From positions 15,286,953 to 15,350,952 of the forward strand of contig CM022674.1 in NCBI GenBank assembly GCA_012295275.1: 64,000 nucleotides of DNA. Reading direction: 5' to 3'. This document shows positions 12,725-30,415 of this stretch, piece after piece. This DNA comes from Chrysomallon squamiferum (Eukaryota > Mollusca > Gastropoda > Neomphalida > Peltospiridae). The stretch's first letter is position 1. Every line of letters begins with the position of its first letter. The translations under genes and the position numbers were made by a program. The notes under the pieces were generated by a model. That model saw only the letters and a list, made by a program, of their open reading frames with translations. It ran no database searches and was not told where the DNA came from.

Positions 12725-13218
12725 CACACTGTACTGTAATTATTATTTTGTTGTTGAGTGCAAATGTTTTGCATCAGATTCAGCAGTAATGTTTAAGTAA
12801 GAGAAAAGAAAATTCTATGTTCTGTTTTGACTAAAACCATTTATTATGTGTGTATGTGTGTGTGTTTCTTGGTTGTAACTGTTTTTCAGCTATATTATCT
12901 GCAAAACAAAACAAAGAAAAACAAGAAAATAAATAAATAAATCATCTTTTATACATATATAGATATGCATTCAGAGTTTTCAGAGTTTGAAATGCGATGA
13001 CAAGAAATATAATATGTATGTAAACTTGGAAAGATAGCCGAAAATAATTCTACGTAAAATAATTCTACGTATACACATACACACACAGGCACACGTATAT
13101 ACTCGGACAACTATTTAAATGTATCACAACATAATAATATATCATTATTATAATGTTTTTAAAATGTAAATAAATGAAATGTTTTGTATTCTGTGAGTAT
13201 TCGTACCTATTGGTTAAT

Positions 13219-13909
13219 TTATCCACGTAAAGGTCCCTGTGAACACCGAATGTTGATAGTGGGAATGTTGAGTTGGCAGTTCCTGCAATAGGTCCGCGCC
13301 TGATTTGTTAGCCAGGAGTTGACGTCGCGTTGAAGTTGTTGACAGTCAATTCTGTTAATGAAGTTACAGCCGTTTGACACAAGCTGACAAATTCCCGACC
13401 ACCTGAAAACAGTTTATAATTATATATAACTGAAAACGGTAACTCATCAGATAGATAGACGGACAATGAATAATGACAAAGGAATCCAACGAAGACAAAG
13501 ACACAGTAAGTTAGTAAGTAACAAAGTAAATACTATTTTACCCTGATTTAGAACTGGTCTCACTGTGCCTCTTGTCCAAGGTCTTCGTGTTGTACGGCGA
13601 GACCATGGCCACCTTGTCGTCTGTCTCGACCACGTCCTTCTTGTAGGCGACATGTGACTGGTCCACTGTTGCCATGACGAAGTGGCTGTCTGCCATCTTG
13701 GTCTGGAGTGGGTCTCGTAAATCTGGGAATCTGCTGAAACTGGTTTCGGTTAGGGCGACGATTTCAGTTCGGGTTGTTGGTTCGCTGACTCCAGTTTCGA
13801 CTGTTTTTTCGCCGATTCCAGTTTTGGTTGAAGCAATCCGTTCTTGAGATACTGGAAGATTCCACACATCTTCTGAAATTGTCGTCAAATAATGTGCCGT
13901 AAAAATGCG
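13219..13909 (-). CDS. Six-cysteine secreted-type protein, left-arm copy (frame intact, promoter and likely start codon deleted)
   Basis: Two exons on the minus strand: 13909-13542 (368 nt, acceptor TTTTTACAG, donor GTAAAA, phase 2) and 13402-13219. Joined, the frame is open to TAA at 13,219. Exon 1 encodes a Thr/Glu-rich segment (ETGVSEPTTRTEIVALTETS) followed by a hydrophilic stretch. Exon 2 encodes a compact six-Cys block (GICQLVSNGCNFINRIDC, then YCRNCQ and NIRC). I do not recognise the family. Upstream, the left arm lacks a roughly 114-bp segment that on the right arm carries a TATA box and the best start codon, so this copy may be silent although its reading frame is the better one. Confidence 0.5.
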
Positions 13910-14534
13910 CTGTAAAAATATAAAACAATATGAAATTATTTACCGAAACCTAGTAGGTATACTTCGTCCATTTCTACAGGTATGCAGCAGTTAGAAAGTA
14001 GAATCAAATATAAAAATCGAAAACTAAACCAGCTGTAAAATTAATGTATAGAAAATTATGTTGGACATTTGAAGCTAGGTGTCAGGGAAATTACAAGCCA
14101 TTCATAGAGATCATTTAAAAATTAACACCTTTAACCGATATTTCAAGGAACGTAGCAAGAAGTAATCTGGTAGTGTAAACATGAAAGAAATGTCATGTGG
14201 TCCTTGTCTTGATTTTCACTGAAAAATACGCCTTCATACATTCTTTATTTTACTTTGTGTATATATAAACAGCCAAATATTCACTTCTACTTCCTCGACA
14301 ATTATTGCTATAACTACTACCACTACTATAACGTACTACTACTATTGTTACAACTGATATTTATACTATAACCTCTGCTACGATTAACAGGCAGTATTTA
14401 GGAATGTGAAGCTACGTTTATGTAAACTAGTGGTATGTCCACAACTTCCAGTAAGAAGATTTACTTTGCTTATGACATTCACAGCAAATACATTTTAAAA
14501 AAGAAAGAGTTCGAAAGAAAAAGACAATAAATAA

Positions 14535-14590
<56 letters not shown>

Positions 14591-14767
14591 CAATTAAAAA
14601 ACCCCAGCAGCAACCCACACACGAAAGAGTTAACTATAACACACGAAGAAACGACAAATATATCACTCTTTCTTTGCGCTAACGTTATATGATAATCATT
14701 TTATGTAATGGAGTGGGTGTTGGATTTTATTTTAAAAAAATCTAAATTAAACAAAACCCAATAAATC

Positions 14768-14985
14768 TTGCACGACACAAAAGCGAAATACACCAAAGGG
14801 TCGGTTACAAACCGCGAAAGACCGCGATGTACTGCGACTTTGCTTGGCCTCTCTAGGCCGCTTCTCTATAAAGTTCGTGTCATTTTCAGTCACCTCGGCT
14901 TACTAAAATTCCAGCTTTACTCGCATAAAGGCTTTTCAAGCGAATGTTCTTCATATCTAGTCGTTCCTGTTGTCAAGTGAGACAA
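14768..14985 (+). promoter_or_regulatory. Relic promoter-like block (mirror at 40,092-40,320)
   Basis: It contains CTCTATAAAG followed by TTTTCAGTCACC with the same spacing as the TATA/initiator pair at 41,102. No exon is recognised downstream. In the right arm (minus strand) the box is changed to CCATAAAGG. It looks like an orphan copy of the six-Cys gene promoter. Confidence 0.35.
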
Positions 14986-15007
14986 AATCTGTTAACTTAA
15001 ATTGCTC

Positions 15008-15048
15008 ATGATTTATCTAGTCCTTTATTAATAATAATAATAATAATA

Positions 15049-15080
<32 letters not shown>

Positions 15081-15106
15081 TACTACTACTACTCCTACTC
15101 CTACTC

Positions 15107-15139
<33 letters not shown>

Positions 15140-15237
15140 TTACTACTACTACTATTACTACTTCTACCATTACTACTACTACAACAGGAAGTAAACTTAA
15201 AATAAACCAGGACTACAAGTTATTGCTTAATTATGAT

Positions 15238-15312
<75 letters not shown>
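15008..15312. repeat. Compound microsatellite block (AAT, ATT, ACT, AAT)
   Basis: Successive AAT/ATT runs (15,029-15,079), then ACT/CTA-rich runs to about 15,181, then a long (AAT)n at 15,242-15,313. The right arm has a shorter version at 39,880-40,060. Confidence 0.9.
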
Positions 15313-15315
<3 letters not shown>

Positions 15316-15739
15316 GATTTAGTGTGCTCTAATTAAAACAATACTTAAAGATTCTTTAAAAATCCGCCAGATATTTATTTCCTTTAATCACTATCATTTG
15401 TGACATACTGCTCATTATTTCGGTGTTCAGATAAACAGCAGATTATTAAAGTACAACCAATAGCGATAACAGACCTGCCCATTCGTTATCTTTATTTACG
15501 GACACGATATCAGTATTTCAGACAGAAAAACAAGTCATAACAACAACAGCAGTAATGAAAATAGCAGCAGCAAGAATAACGATAGCTACAACAGAAATAA
15601 ATAAATAATTCAATGTCAAAGAACAGTATCAGTATTTTCAACTAATATATATACATACTTATACATCTCTGAGATATTTGACGCTCCATGTTTATTTTTA
15701 AAGTATCATCTCTAAATAAATGAATCTAACGAAAGATAT

Positions 15740-15930
15740 TCATTCATTTCATGTTAGTGTGCAAGCGCAAAAAAAATGCCATTGCCGGAAGTTACATCGA
15801 GTTTGCCATGATTTGGAACCTAACACACATTAAGTCTCCGGAAGAATGCGTAACAAAGAAGAATCAGTGTGGCCAATAAACGAAAGTTGAAAATTCCAAA
15901 AGTCAGGTAAGCTGATTTCTTTGCACTAAC
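15740..15930 (+). promoter_or_regulatory. Upstream tandem copy of the ART promoter module
   Basis: This is a diverged duplicate of 16,100-16,349: CCGGAAGT near 15,785, CCGGAAG near 15,837 and AAACGAAAG near 15,887 occur in the same order. The right arm has the same tandem arrangement (about 39,360-39,510). Confidence 0.45.
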
Positions 15931-16099
15931 GTAATATCATAATCATTTTATAGAGAGGAGTGGGTGGCGGATTTTTTTTATAGAACTTTGTCTACACTAA
16001 CAATAGCTGTAACAGAAATCGGTTTCAGCAGTTTAAATATATATATATATATATATATATCTGATATAATTTCCGCCCCACGTATATTTTTTAAGTGTC

Positions 16100-16349
16100 A
16101 TCTCTAAATAAATAAATAAATAAATCTAACGAAAGATATAGAATTATTTTGTGCTAGTGTGCAAGCGCAAAGTCCCATAGCCGGAAGTTGCGTCCCGTTT
16201 GTCATCATTTGCAACCTAACGCGCAGTGTCCGGAAGTGGGCGTAGCAATAACTGAGAGTGAGTGTGCACAAGAAATGAAAGTAGATCAGGAAAGCTGATT
16301 TTCTGAAAGTTTTATTACGCTGATTGATCATTTCAGACGATAAAACAAG
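16100..16349 (+). promoter_or_regulatory. Promoter and 5' non-coding exon of ART copy B
   Basis: Two CCGGAAGT motifs (16,181-16,188 and 16,230-16,237) match the ETS-factor consensus common in core promoters. GAAATGAAAG (16,272-16,281) fits the loose IRF half-site AANNGAAA. A splice donor (AACAAG|GTAAGA) at 16,350 closes a non-coding exon that would splice to the acceptor before ATG 16,987. The same module lies upstream of copies C (38,926-39,130), D (25,086-25,318), E (46,779-46,920) and F (57,430-57,650). Confidence 0.5.
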
Positions 16350-16986
16350 GTAAGAACAGTCTTCACTCTTGCAGGCATGTATATGATTTTTATGATTATT
16401 ATTCTACGCCTTCTCCACAAGAACGAGCTGACTTCATGTCGATCTTAGCACGGACACGGACGAAATCGCTCTACGGTTATGTGAAACAAGATACTGTTAA
16501 CAATGATTATGTCATTGAACTTGTTGTTATTCATGTTTTATATATATATATATATAGACACACACACAGACACACACACATACATATATATATATATATG
16601 TAAATGTTTTATCAGTTTGAATTCTATTTGTAAAATTCTATCTGCTAAACATTCAACCTCTTTCTTGTACATGTTTAAATTTACTGAAAATAAAATTATA
16701 AACATAAAATAGACAACTGATATTTAAAAATTAATAAGGATTAAAATGTTTTTTCTTCATATATATATATATTGTTTTCAGTGAATTTAAACATGTACAA
16801 AAAGAGGTTGAATGCTTACAAATAAAACTCAAACTGATCAAACTTTTGATAATTCAGTATTAAATGTATTGAAAAAAAAACACAAAAAAAACAACAGTCA
16901 CTGTTATATTTAATGATGAAAATACCATAGCTGATGAAGATTTAAGAGAAAGTCAGTGATTCACTCTTATATATTATTTCAGAAGT

Positions 16987-22209
<5,223 letters not shown>

Positions 22210-22458
22210 GCTTCTACAGCAAAAACTTCCAACACAACACCAACATTTCACAGATCTACTTCTACAGTAAATACTCCGAACAGGAAACATACATTTTACA
22301 GTTTCATTTCCAACACACCATCAAGTTCAGCTTCTGGAAATTCATCTTCAGCAGATACTGCTAACAAAACAAAGCGATTTGTGATTCTCGGATTATTTCT
22401 ATTGTTTTTTCTAAAACGCTGTTTGACACTTATTTTCTTTTTAGTATTTCTTTTCTGA
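22210..22458 (+). pseudogene. Read-on of copy B past its stop: repeat remnant plus hydrophobic C-terminal segment
   Basis: Directly after TAA 22,207-22,209 the same frame stays open for 82 codons to TGA 22,456-22,458. It encodes more Ser/Thr repeat and then a strongly hydrophobic end (FVILGLFLLFFLKR followed by LTLIFFLVFLF), as in tail-anchored membrane proteins. The right arm keeps the same TAA and the same region (33,668 down to about 33,350), now further decayed. Confidence 0.65.
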
Positions 22459-22584
22459 ACTTTTTTTTTTTGCCAACAGTTTTAGGGACATCTTAACACA
22501 CAGGAATACAGGAAACTTGCCCAGGGGTCACTATAGCATAGGAGGACCCTGTACGTTGAGACTTATTGTTAATAAATAAATACT

Positions 22585-22690
22585 ATGATATACAATACTA
22601 CACTGTACTATACTATACTATATTATACTATATTATACTATACTGTACTATACTATACTATCGTATACTATACTATACTATTCTATACTC
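22585..22690. repeat. (TATAC)n pentanucleotide tract
   Basis: Degenerate TATAC/TATAT pentamers 3' of copy B, mirrored at about 33,060-33,170 in the right arm. Confidence 0.85.
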
Positions 22691-22699
22691 TCAGTATTT

Positions 22700-23263
22700 G
22701 TCATAAAAATGCATATTTAATATATGTTTTACTAAAGATAATGAATAATATTATTTGTTTATGAAAACAAGAGTAGGTATGGCGTCAGTGAACTGTTTTA
22801 CCTGCAGGGCTGTAATCTGCAGTTAAGATATTTTTTGTTTATTTTGTTTCTGGTGCGGAAGGATTTGTTTGGTCTGGTGCAACGAAAAATACAATAAAAA
22901 CAGAGTCCTTTTTTATTTCATATTTCATCTGGGCGTTTCAATTTATACTCACAAGTAGATGAGTTAAGCCTTGACTTTACTGTAGACTGAGGTTTATATT
23001 ACAAGGTTGTAGAGGGTAAATTACAGAGGTATAGTAGGCCTGTAGGATATGGTAAGAACTAAATTGAAAGGGTGTATGGGTCAGTAGGATACACAAAGGA
23101 CTACATTATGGGGTGAATGAGTCACTAGGATTCACAAAGGATTACATCTTAACATAATGCTCAAATAATTATATTACAATGTAAAAGTCAGGTAAAATAT
23201 GTTAAAGAAATGTGTCATAATTTACAGAGATGGTTTGGTCAAAGTGTATTGGTCACATTATTC

Positions 23264-23329
<66 letters not shown>

Positions 23330-23338
23330 GAGTAATGC

Positions 23339-23386
<48 letters not shown>

Positions 23387-23689
23387 AGCCAATCGATAAT
23401 TTTAAATAAATAAATGAAATAATTTCTTATATGCATTTATATTAACATAATGTAGATTCTTGATTATTAATCAACAATAAATAATATTTAGCGAATTGTT
23501 TTCTGTTTTAAAACAATTTCTTATTATACCACAATTTAACTATTTTCTGAAGTTAGCATTAAAAGGTTGTGTAAATTTCTATACCCAACAAATACTAATT
23601 GGAAAATATATAAAATGTTAACTAGAAAATGCTTTTTTCCCATTCTAGATAGATTATGCAAAAAATAATTACTAAAGACTTTTTTGTCC

Positions 23690-23724
<35 letters not shown>

Positions 23725-24660
23725 CATTTAACCAATTAATTTCTTTAAAACTAGCATTAACAACAAAATGCTGTAACTGGAAAAGTGTACTGACCGAATT
23801 CAATCAAGGTACATAAAGTGATTTTCAGAGAGAAACAAAACAAAAATAAAACACACACATTTGATACCTTTAGTTTAGTTGTTTTCGAAAAGCAAAATAA
23901 TAATGTTTCAAACAGTCTACAGTTTATTGTTTAAATGTGATCCATGGCTAAAGTATTATGAGCAGTTTCAAGTCTAAACACCACAACACAGACCCTGAAA
24001 CATCTAAGCATTAGATTCTAGTATCACCCCAGTATTTACTTTTATAAAAATCTTTTATTATTATTAACACTGGGACATTTAACCCTCCTGACCTTATTTT
24101 CATACTATCAGTGAACCCCAGAGTTTGCTTTAAAACAAAAACAAACAAAAAATTGGCAAATGTCACTTATAACAGAATATGTAATTATTAATTAACTATG
24201 TTCAAACAATTAGTTATAGAAAATAATATTTTAATAAATGAACAAAAAAAGTGAGGTAGGCTTCAGTTCTGTTTCGCTGGATGACTGCATTAATACTAAT
24301 CAGTGTGTTTATAAAAGGTTGTGGTTTGTGCTTTTCTGTCTATGGAAAGATGCACATAAAACTCTTACTGCTAATCAGCAGTTTATTCATTTTCAGTGTC
24401 TCTCACTAACTTTAAGATTATATTAAAACGCTTTTAATACTCATGGATTAAAATGTTGTTGTTTTTCTGAGCGAGACATTAAACAGTTCGATGTTTATAA
24501 TGATAAAAATTACAGTAAGTAAATACAACAAAATAAAATAACTGAAAATGAAAGCGTACAGATTAAGAAATAAAATAAGTTTCTGTCTGAAATCTATATT
24601 TTCCTTCTTTAATTTCAATACTTATAGTAAATAAATTCTACGCTTACCGAACAGCAGCCA
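22700..24660. other. Non-coding flank between ART copy B and the decarboxylase tail
   Basis: No exon is seen. The stretch holds a TA/CA tract (23,263-23,328), an (ATT)n tract (23,340-23,384) and a poly-T run (23,694-23,724). 23,740-24,640 also occurs at 53,760-54,660 in the same orientation and at 31,160-32,070 inverted, so it travels with the decarboxylase 3' end. Confidence 0.6.
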
Positions 24661-24663
24661 TTA

Positions 24664-24945
24664 CTACAAAGGAATCGCTGGCAGCCGTGCTCTTTGTAGA
24701 TTGCATCTCTGATTGTCGAATATCATCTCATTATCGAACTCGGGGAAAACCTCGTCTTCAGAATCACTCAAACTCTCTCCAACAACTTCCTTCTCAGCTT
24801 GTCGTGACGGTGTAACAATAGCTCTGACGTCATCTCCACTATGACGTCCCAAGCATAGGTGATATCTTTGTCGCAGGCTCTTTCAGCGGAAATGGCGAAC
24901 CGAATAACTGTTCGTTCATTAACGTTGGTGTCATGTGTAGTTTTA
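24664..24945 (-). pseudogene. Truncated decarboxylase last exon (left-arm inner copy)
   Basis: The minus strand reads the end of the decarboxylase (TYAWDVIVEMTSELL-like, then SLSDSEDEVFPEFDNEM) but the exon is cut at the palindrome boundary near 24,945. It shares with the right-arm copy a deletion joining RARLP directly to the final codons, so both derive from one deleted ancestor. A base loss breaks the frame in the Arg/Gln-rich segment. Confidence 0.7.
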
Positions 24946-25085
24946 GTTATTTAATTTTTGGAGCAAATGCTGAGCCACTGTACATTATACATTATCACAT
25001 CTAAATTAACAAACAGACCAAACGAAGAAACAAACAAACAAACCAAACCAAACAAACAATCAAATAAACAAATCTAGCGAATCAT

Positions 25086-25318
25086 ATACAACTATTTCGA
25101 GTTCGGTTGTCAGCGCAAATGCCACGGCTGGAAGTTGAAACCCGTTTGCCATGATATGGAACTTAACGAACAGTCTACGCAAGAATGCGCAGCAATAACA
25201 GATAATCAGTGTGAACAAGAAACGAAAGTAGAAACGTCCGACAGATCAGGTGACCTGATATTTTCATCACACAAGTAAGTCAGGTCGTTCATATGTCTTT
25301 ATCAGAAGATAAAACCAG
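25086..25318 (+). promoter_or_regulatory. Promoter and 5' exon module of ART copy D
   Basis: Same module as upstream of copy B, with a diverged ETS region. GAAACGAAAGTAGAAAC at 25,219-25,235 is a triple GAAA array resembling IRF/ISRE elements. The donor is CCAG|GTAAGA at 25,319. Confidence 0.45.
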
Positions 25319-25812
25319 GTAAGAACAATCTGAACTCTTGCATGTATACATATACATATTATTATTATTATTAATTTTATTTTGTTTTATTTATTATTTG
25401 TTTTATTATTAATTTAGGCCCATTTACATGAAGGATGTCAAACTGGCCCAATGTTGAATTCAGGATGGGCGAGATCGCAGTATAATCAGTTTCTGCGTGG
25501 ACGAAACCGCTCTATATTTATATCAAAGTAGACACTATTTATAATGATTATAACAAGTTTATATGTGTATGTTATGTTTTTCCTCCGCTTGTTTGTCTGT
25601 GTGCGTGTGTGTTTCTGTATGTATTTCTGATCGGATTTAAACATGTATAAGAAAGAGATGAACTGCTTAGCAGATAGACTTTTACAAGCAGAACTTAAAT
25701 ACATAAAAAAAAAAAATAACAAGAAAACACTCAGTTTGTACTTAATGACGAAAATACCACAGCAAGTAAATATTTATGACAAAACACCAATTCACTGTTA
25801 AATATTATTTCA

Positions 25813-26467
25813 AAAGGACCTTTCATTTTGATCAATTTGATGAAATATCGATATATTGATGCCTTGGTGAGATACAGAAATAAAATAGCAAAGAAACAAA
25901 ATAAAATAAATGGGCACTTTGATTATAGGAAAGAAACAAGCGGGTTGCAGTACCAATGTTATCTTACAGAAAATAACAAAGTGTGTAGATATTTAGAACG
26001 AAGGTCAGTGTTACAGACTACACTATTTTCTACAACATCCGAAGGAGCAGGTGAAGAGGAAATCTTGAAAAAATTCCAAAATACAAAAAGCAGGGAATGT
26101 CAAGCTGCTAGATGTAGAGAAAATGATGGTTTATGTAGAGGTAGAGGAAAAATAGGTGATTCTAATAAAGCAACACAAGAAACAGATATGGAGAAAAGAG
26201 GACCACACGAAATGCTTAGAAGAAATAATCTGACAGTTTTCAGACTGACCAAAGGTTAAAACAAAGAACAGCTTCACAGACTAGTTTATTCTCGACAGCT
26301 ACTGCAGAGTCTGACAGTGATGATCATGACGGTTCAGAAGTTTATACACCCAAAAATCCAACAGCAGACGGCGAAAAAATGTCAAACATCAACAACCAGA
26401 AAAAGAGGAAACAACACAGACAAAAGAAGAAATTATATTCAAGATAACACAGAAGTCAGCAGTAGAT
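25813..26467 (+). pseudogene. ART copy D, 5' end only (broken start, cut by assembly gap)
   Basis: Matches exon 1 of copies E and F (RYLERRSVLQTTLFSTT, then CRENDGLCRGRGKIGDS). The acceptor AG has become AA and the start ATG has become ACC at about 25,812-25,820. An extra block of about 90 bp (25,850-25,970) separates the first residues from the rest. A 4-nt loss near 26,233 shifts the frame. The gap at 26,468 removes everything downstream. Confidence 0.7.
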
Positions 26468-26667
26468 NNNNNNNNNNNNNNNNNNNNNNNNNNNNNNNNN
26501 NNNNNNNNNNNNNNNNNNNNNNNNNNNNNNNNNNNNNNNNNNNNNNNNNNNNNNNNNNNNNNNNNNNNNNNNNNNNNNNNNNNNNNNNNNNNNNNNNNNN
26601 NNNNNNNNNNNNNNNNNNNNNNNNNNNNNNNNNNNNNNNNNNNNNNNNNNNNNNNNNNNNNNNNNNN
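26468..26667. other. Assembly gap, 200 Ns
   Basis: Exactly 200 Ns, a placeholder of unknown true length. It separates ART copy D from the decarboxylase pseudogene, so the 3' half of D and the 5' half of the decarboxylase are unseen. Confidence 0.98.
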
Positions 26668-26679
26668 TTGTTGCTTCGT

Positions 26680-28358
26680 TCAGTTACGTATTGCTCAGGC
26701 TCATTCGTGTGTGTTGAAAGCAGGAATGATTGGTTTTGTCAAGAATGAGACAACTAGATGTTGACGAAGTTCTCACTACTGAGGGACACGTTCTAGACAG
26801 GCAATAGAGATTTTACATTATTTCCACTCACGTGATGTTTTAACGATAGAGCCATCTCTTTAATGGTTCTGAGTTCTTTTGTGGACTTTGTTTGAAGTTT
26901 TATTGTATATGTATTTGTTTATTTATTTATTTATTTATTTATGTAAAATATGTTTAAAATATGCAGATTATTTATAATATTAATTTAGATTACTTTTCAT
27001 TTCCTATTTAATGTACAATATATTTATAATATTAATGTAAAATATGTTTGTAATATAAATGTAAATTGTTTTTACAATACTAATAAATAATATTTTTATA
27101 TTTTAAAATATAATAAGTATTAAAATTTCTGTGCAAAACATTTTTTATAAAATATAATACGTACGTCTTTTTATATGTTAAATTTTGTTGTAACACTGAT
27201 ATAACTATTTTGTAAAATATTTTTATTTTATAACATTAGTTAAATATTGCATAAAAAATATAATAGTAAAAAGTAAAAATAAAATATAAATAAATAATTT
27301 GTCACGTTTTAAATACAGTCACTGTTGTAACATTAGTGTAAATTACGTTTGTATTATTAATGTTAAATAGTTTTAACGATTTTTCAAAGTATTATCATAA
27401 CAGAAATAAGTTATTTTTTTATGTTTAATATTAAATATTTGTATCTACATGTTTTTAAAGGAAGATCGTCGACTGGGACTGATATTTTTCTACGTAAGTA
27501 TTTTTGCTGTGCGTTTGTGTGTTTTTGCGTATATAAAAATGTTCGTATCTGCATGTCTCTGATCTTGTTTATTATCGTTTTGGTTTTACGTTTGTTTGTT
27601 TTCTAAATTTTACTTATTTATTTTGCCGTGCAGTTAGTATTATATATATAATTATAACGACTTTAGTGTAATACATTTATATATTTGTTTACTTATTTAT
27701 TTATATATTTACTTATTTGTTTATTTATTCATTTGTTTGTTTCTTTGGGGTTTTTTGGTTTCTTTGTGTTTGTGTCTTTGTGCATTTGCTTATTTGCATG
27801 TTTTGTACTTGTTTACGCATGTTGATTTTTCTCCTCGTAGACTGAGTTTTGTTTTCTAGGTGTGTGCTACGTTGGGGACGACGGCATGCTGTTCATTCGA
27901 CAATCTGGAGGAAATTGGTGAGGTGTGCGCCAAAGAGGACGTCTGGCTTCACGTCGACGCTGCATACGCCGGCAACGCCTTCATCTGTCCTGAATTTCAA
28001 CATCTTTTAAAAGGGGTTGAGGTGTTTGAGATTAAATAATAATAATACTAATACAAATAATAATAATAATAATAACAATACTACTAATAATAGCAATAAT
28101 AATAATAGTACTAGTACTATAATAGTAGCAGTAGTAGTAGAAGTAATAAATAAAAAATAAAAAAATAAAGAAAGAAAGAAAGAGGGAAAGAAAGAAGGAA
28201 AGAAAGAAAAAGAAAGAAACATATTAGAATAACCTATTGATACAATACAATTTGTAAATCTAAATACCCCAATCCATTAAGCACTGTTGCATATTCTAAA
28301 CCAAATATAATATGTTTACATATAAACACTGACAAAACAACAAAAACAACAACAACAA

Positions 28359-28420
<62 letters not shown>

Positions 28421-28946
28421 ATAATAATAATAATATTAATTAAGAAAAATATATATATATTTTTATATAAACTACAAGCAATCTCACATATAAAAATAAC
28501 AACGTGATAAAGGACAGACATTAATTTCAAGTTTATTAGCTTCTTTACACCCATGTAGGTCAAAGGTCGACCTTTTAAACAGTTACTTTTACTAATGTTT
28601 TCATTCAGATTTTTCTTTTACTTTGAAGAATGCCAACTCTCTGAATTTCAACACAAATAAATGGTTGCAAATAAATTTTGACTGTTCATTAATGTGGTAA
28701 GTTAGTTTATGATGAATTAATTTATGTATCTGGTTACATAATTTTTGCAGGTTTTTATTATTTACTTTTTACTTTTTGTTTCTTTGTTTGTTAGTTTATT
28801 GAGATATTTACACTTTTTCTTATTTATTTACTTACTAACTTACTTATTTACTTACTTATTTGACTGTTTACTCAAATATTTACATTTGTGTTCGTTTATT
28901 TATTTATTTCTTTATTAATTCATTCTACAGTTTGTATATCTATGTC

Positions 28947-28985
<39 letters not shown>

Positions 28986-30349
28986 GTTGATCTGGTTTAT
29001 CTGTGCGCTGGTCTCTTTGTCTATTTATTTATTCATTTATTCATTAATTTATCCATTTATTCATTAATTTATCCATTTATTCATTAATTTATCAATGTGT
29101 TTGTTAATTTATTCATTCATCTATCTCTATATATATCTATGGATATATGTATTTTGTCTATCTCTGTGTATGTATAAGTATATATGAATCTGTCAGTCTA
29201 AATCATTATGTCAGTCTATCTGTCCGTATCTCTGTTTTTTTCTCTAAGTATATATTTATTTCAGGGTGAGAGAACAGGACACATTATCGGGAGCTCTAAC
29301 TGTTGATCCACTCTATCTACAACATAAACATGGAGACCAAGCAATTGACTTCAGAGTAAGTGAATATTAATTAATTAATCTATATTGATTTTTCATCGTT
29401 ATTTATGCTGAGAGAGTTTAACGAAATCGTATGATCATTTCACTACCTGGGTTGTTTTCCGTTAAAGCCAGCCGGAAAAGAATCCATATATCTATATATC
29501 TATACCTGATGTTTAGTTAGGGTCGTAAGTTCAATATATTCATCAGACAATTAATTGATTAATAATTTGTTCATTTATCAGCACTGGGGAATACCTTTAA
29601 GCAGGCGGTTTCGATCTCTGAAACTTTGGTTCGTTTTACGAACCTACGGCGTCGAAGGCCTTCAGCATCGTATAAGGGAGGTAAGTCTCACAGTCATATT
29701 TGGTGACATAGCAGAGTTCTCGTTCTTGATGAAACGAATCGCGTTAGTAACATGAACATTATCAAATAGTAATGATGATCCAAACATAATAACATAAGAA
29801 AAATTATGATTAATCTCAAAAATTAACTTATAAAGCGGGTAAATTATATTATATTTGTCTTTAAATCTTTAATAATATCAAAACTGAGTTTAGGAAAAAT
29901 AATTCACAACTTGGATGGTTTTTCCTTTTTATATTTTTCATAAGTTTATTGTTCGTCATTTGGTGTTTTAAATTGTGTAGTACTACATCAAATGGGACAT
30001 GTGGGCTCCATTTCAATAAAATATGTAATTAATTAATTCTGACCGAACACATATGATTTATATTTAAATATGTACAAGTGAATGTTGTGTATATTATGTA
30101 CTGACAAGTAATATAAGTAGTTTCAGTTATTTCCATTTATTTATCTGTATTTTTATCTGTATTATTATTATTTTTCTGAAGCCTTATTTAAAATATTAAT
30201 ACTCTGTGTTAAAAATACATCGACTATCTTCACAATATCAATACTAATCATGAAAAGCTCCGGGTCTGGCTGACAGGCTAGGTCCCTGACCCTAAGCAAA
30301 ATTAAATGTAAATGAGGCAGTTATGATTTTTCATTTTATTATTATTATG

Positions 30350-30415
<66 letters not shown>

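Noticed and set aside
16104-16331. Minus-strand frame over the ART promoter module (also 38,944-39,171)
   Set aside because: Opposite to the promoter and 5' non-coding exon; openness is conserved only because the arms are recent duplicates.
23536-23727. Short frame with KKHFLVNILYIFQLVFVG, present in several copies (also 31,992-32,243 and 49,192-49,401)
   Set aside because: It recurs only because it lies in the duplicated decarboxylase 3' flank; indels break it differently in each copy and no domain is visible.
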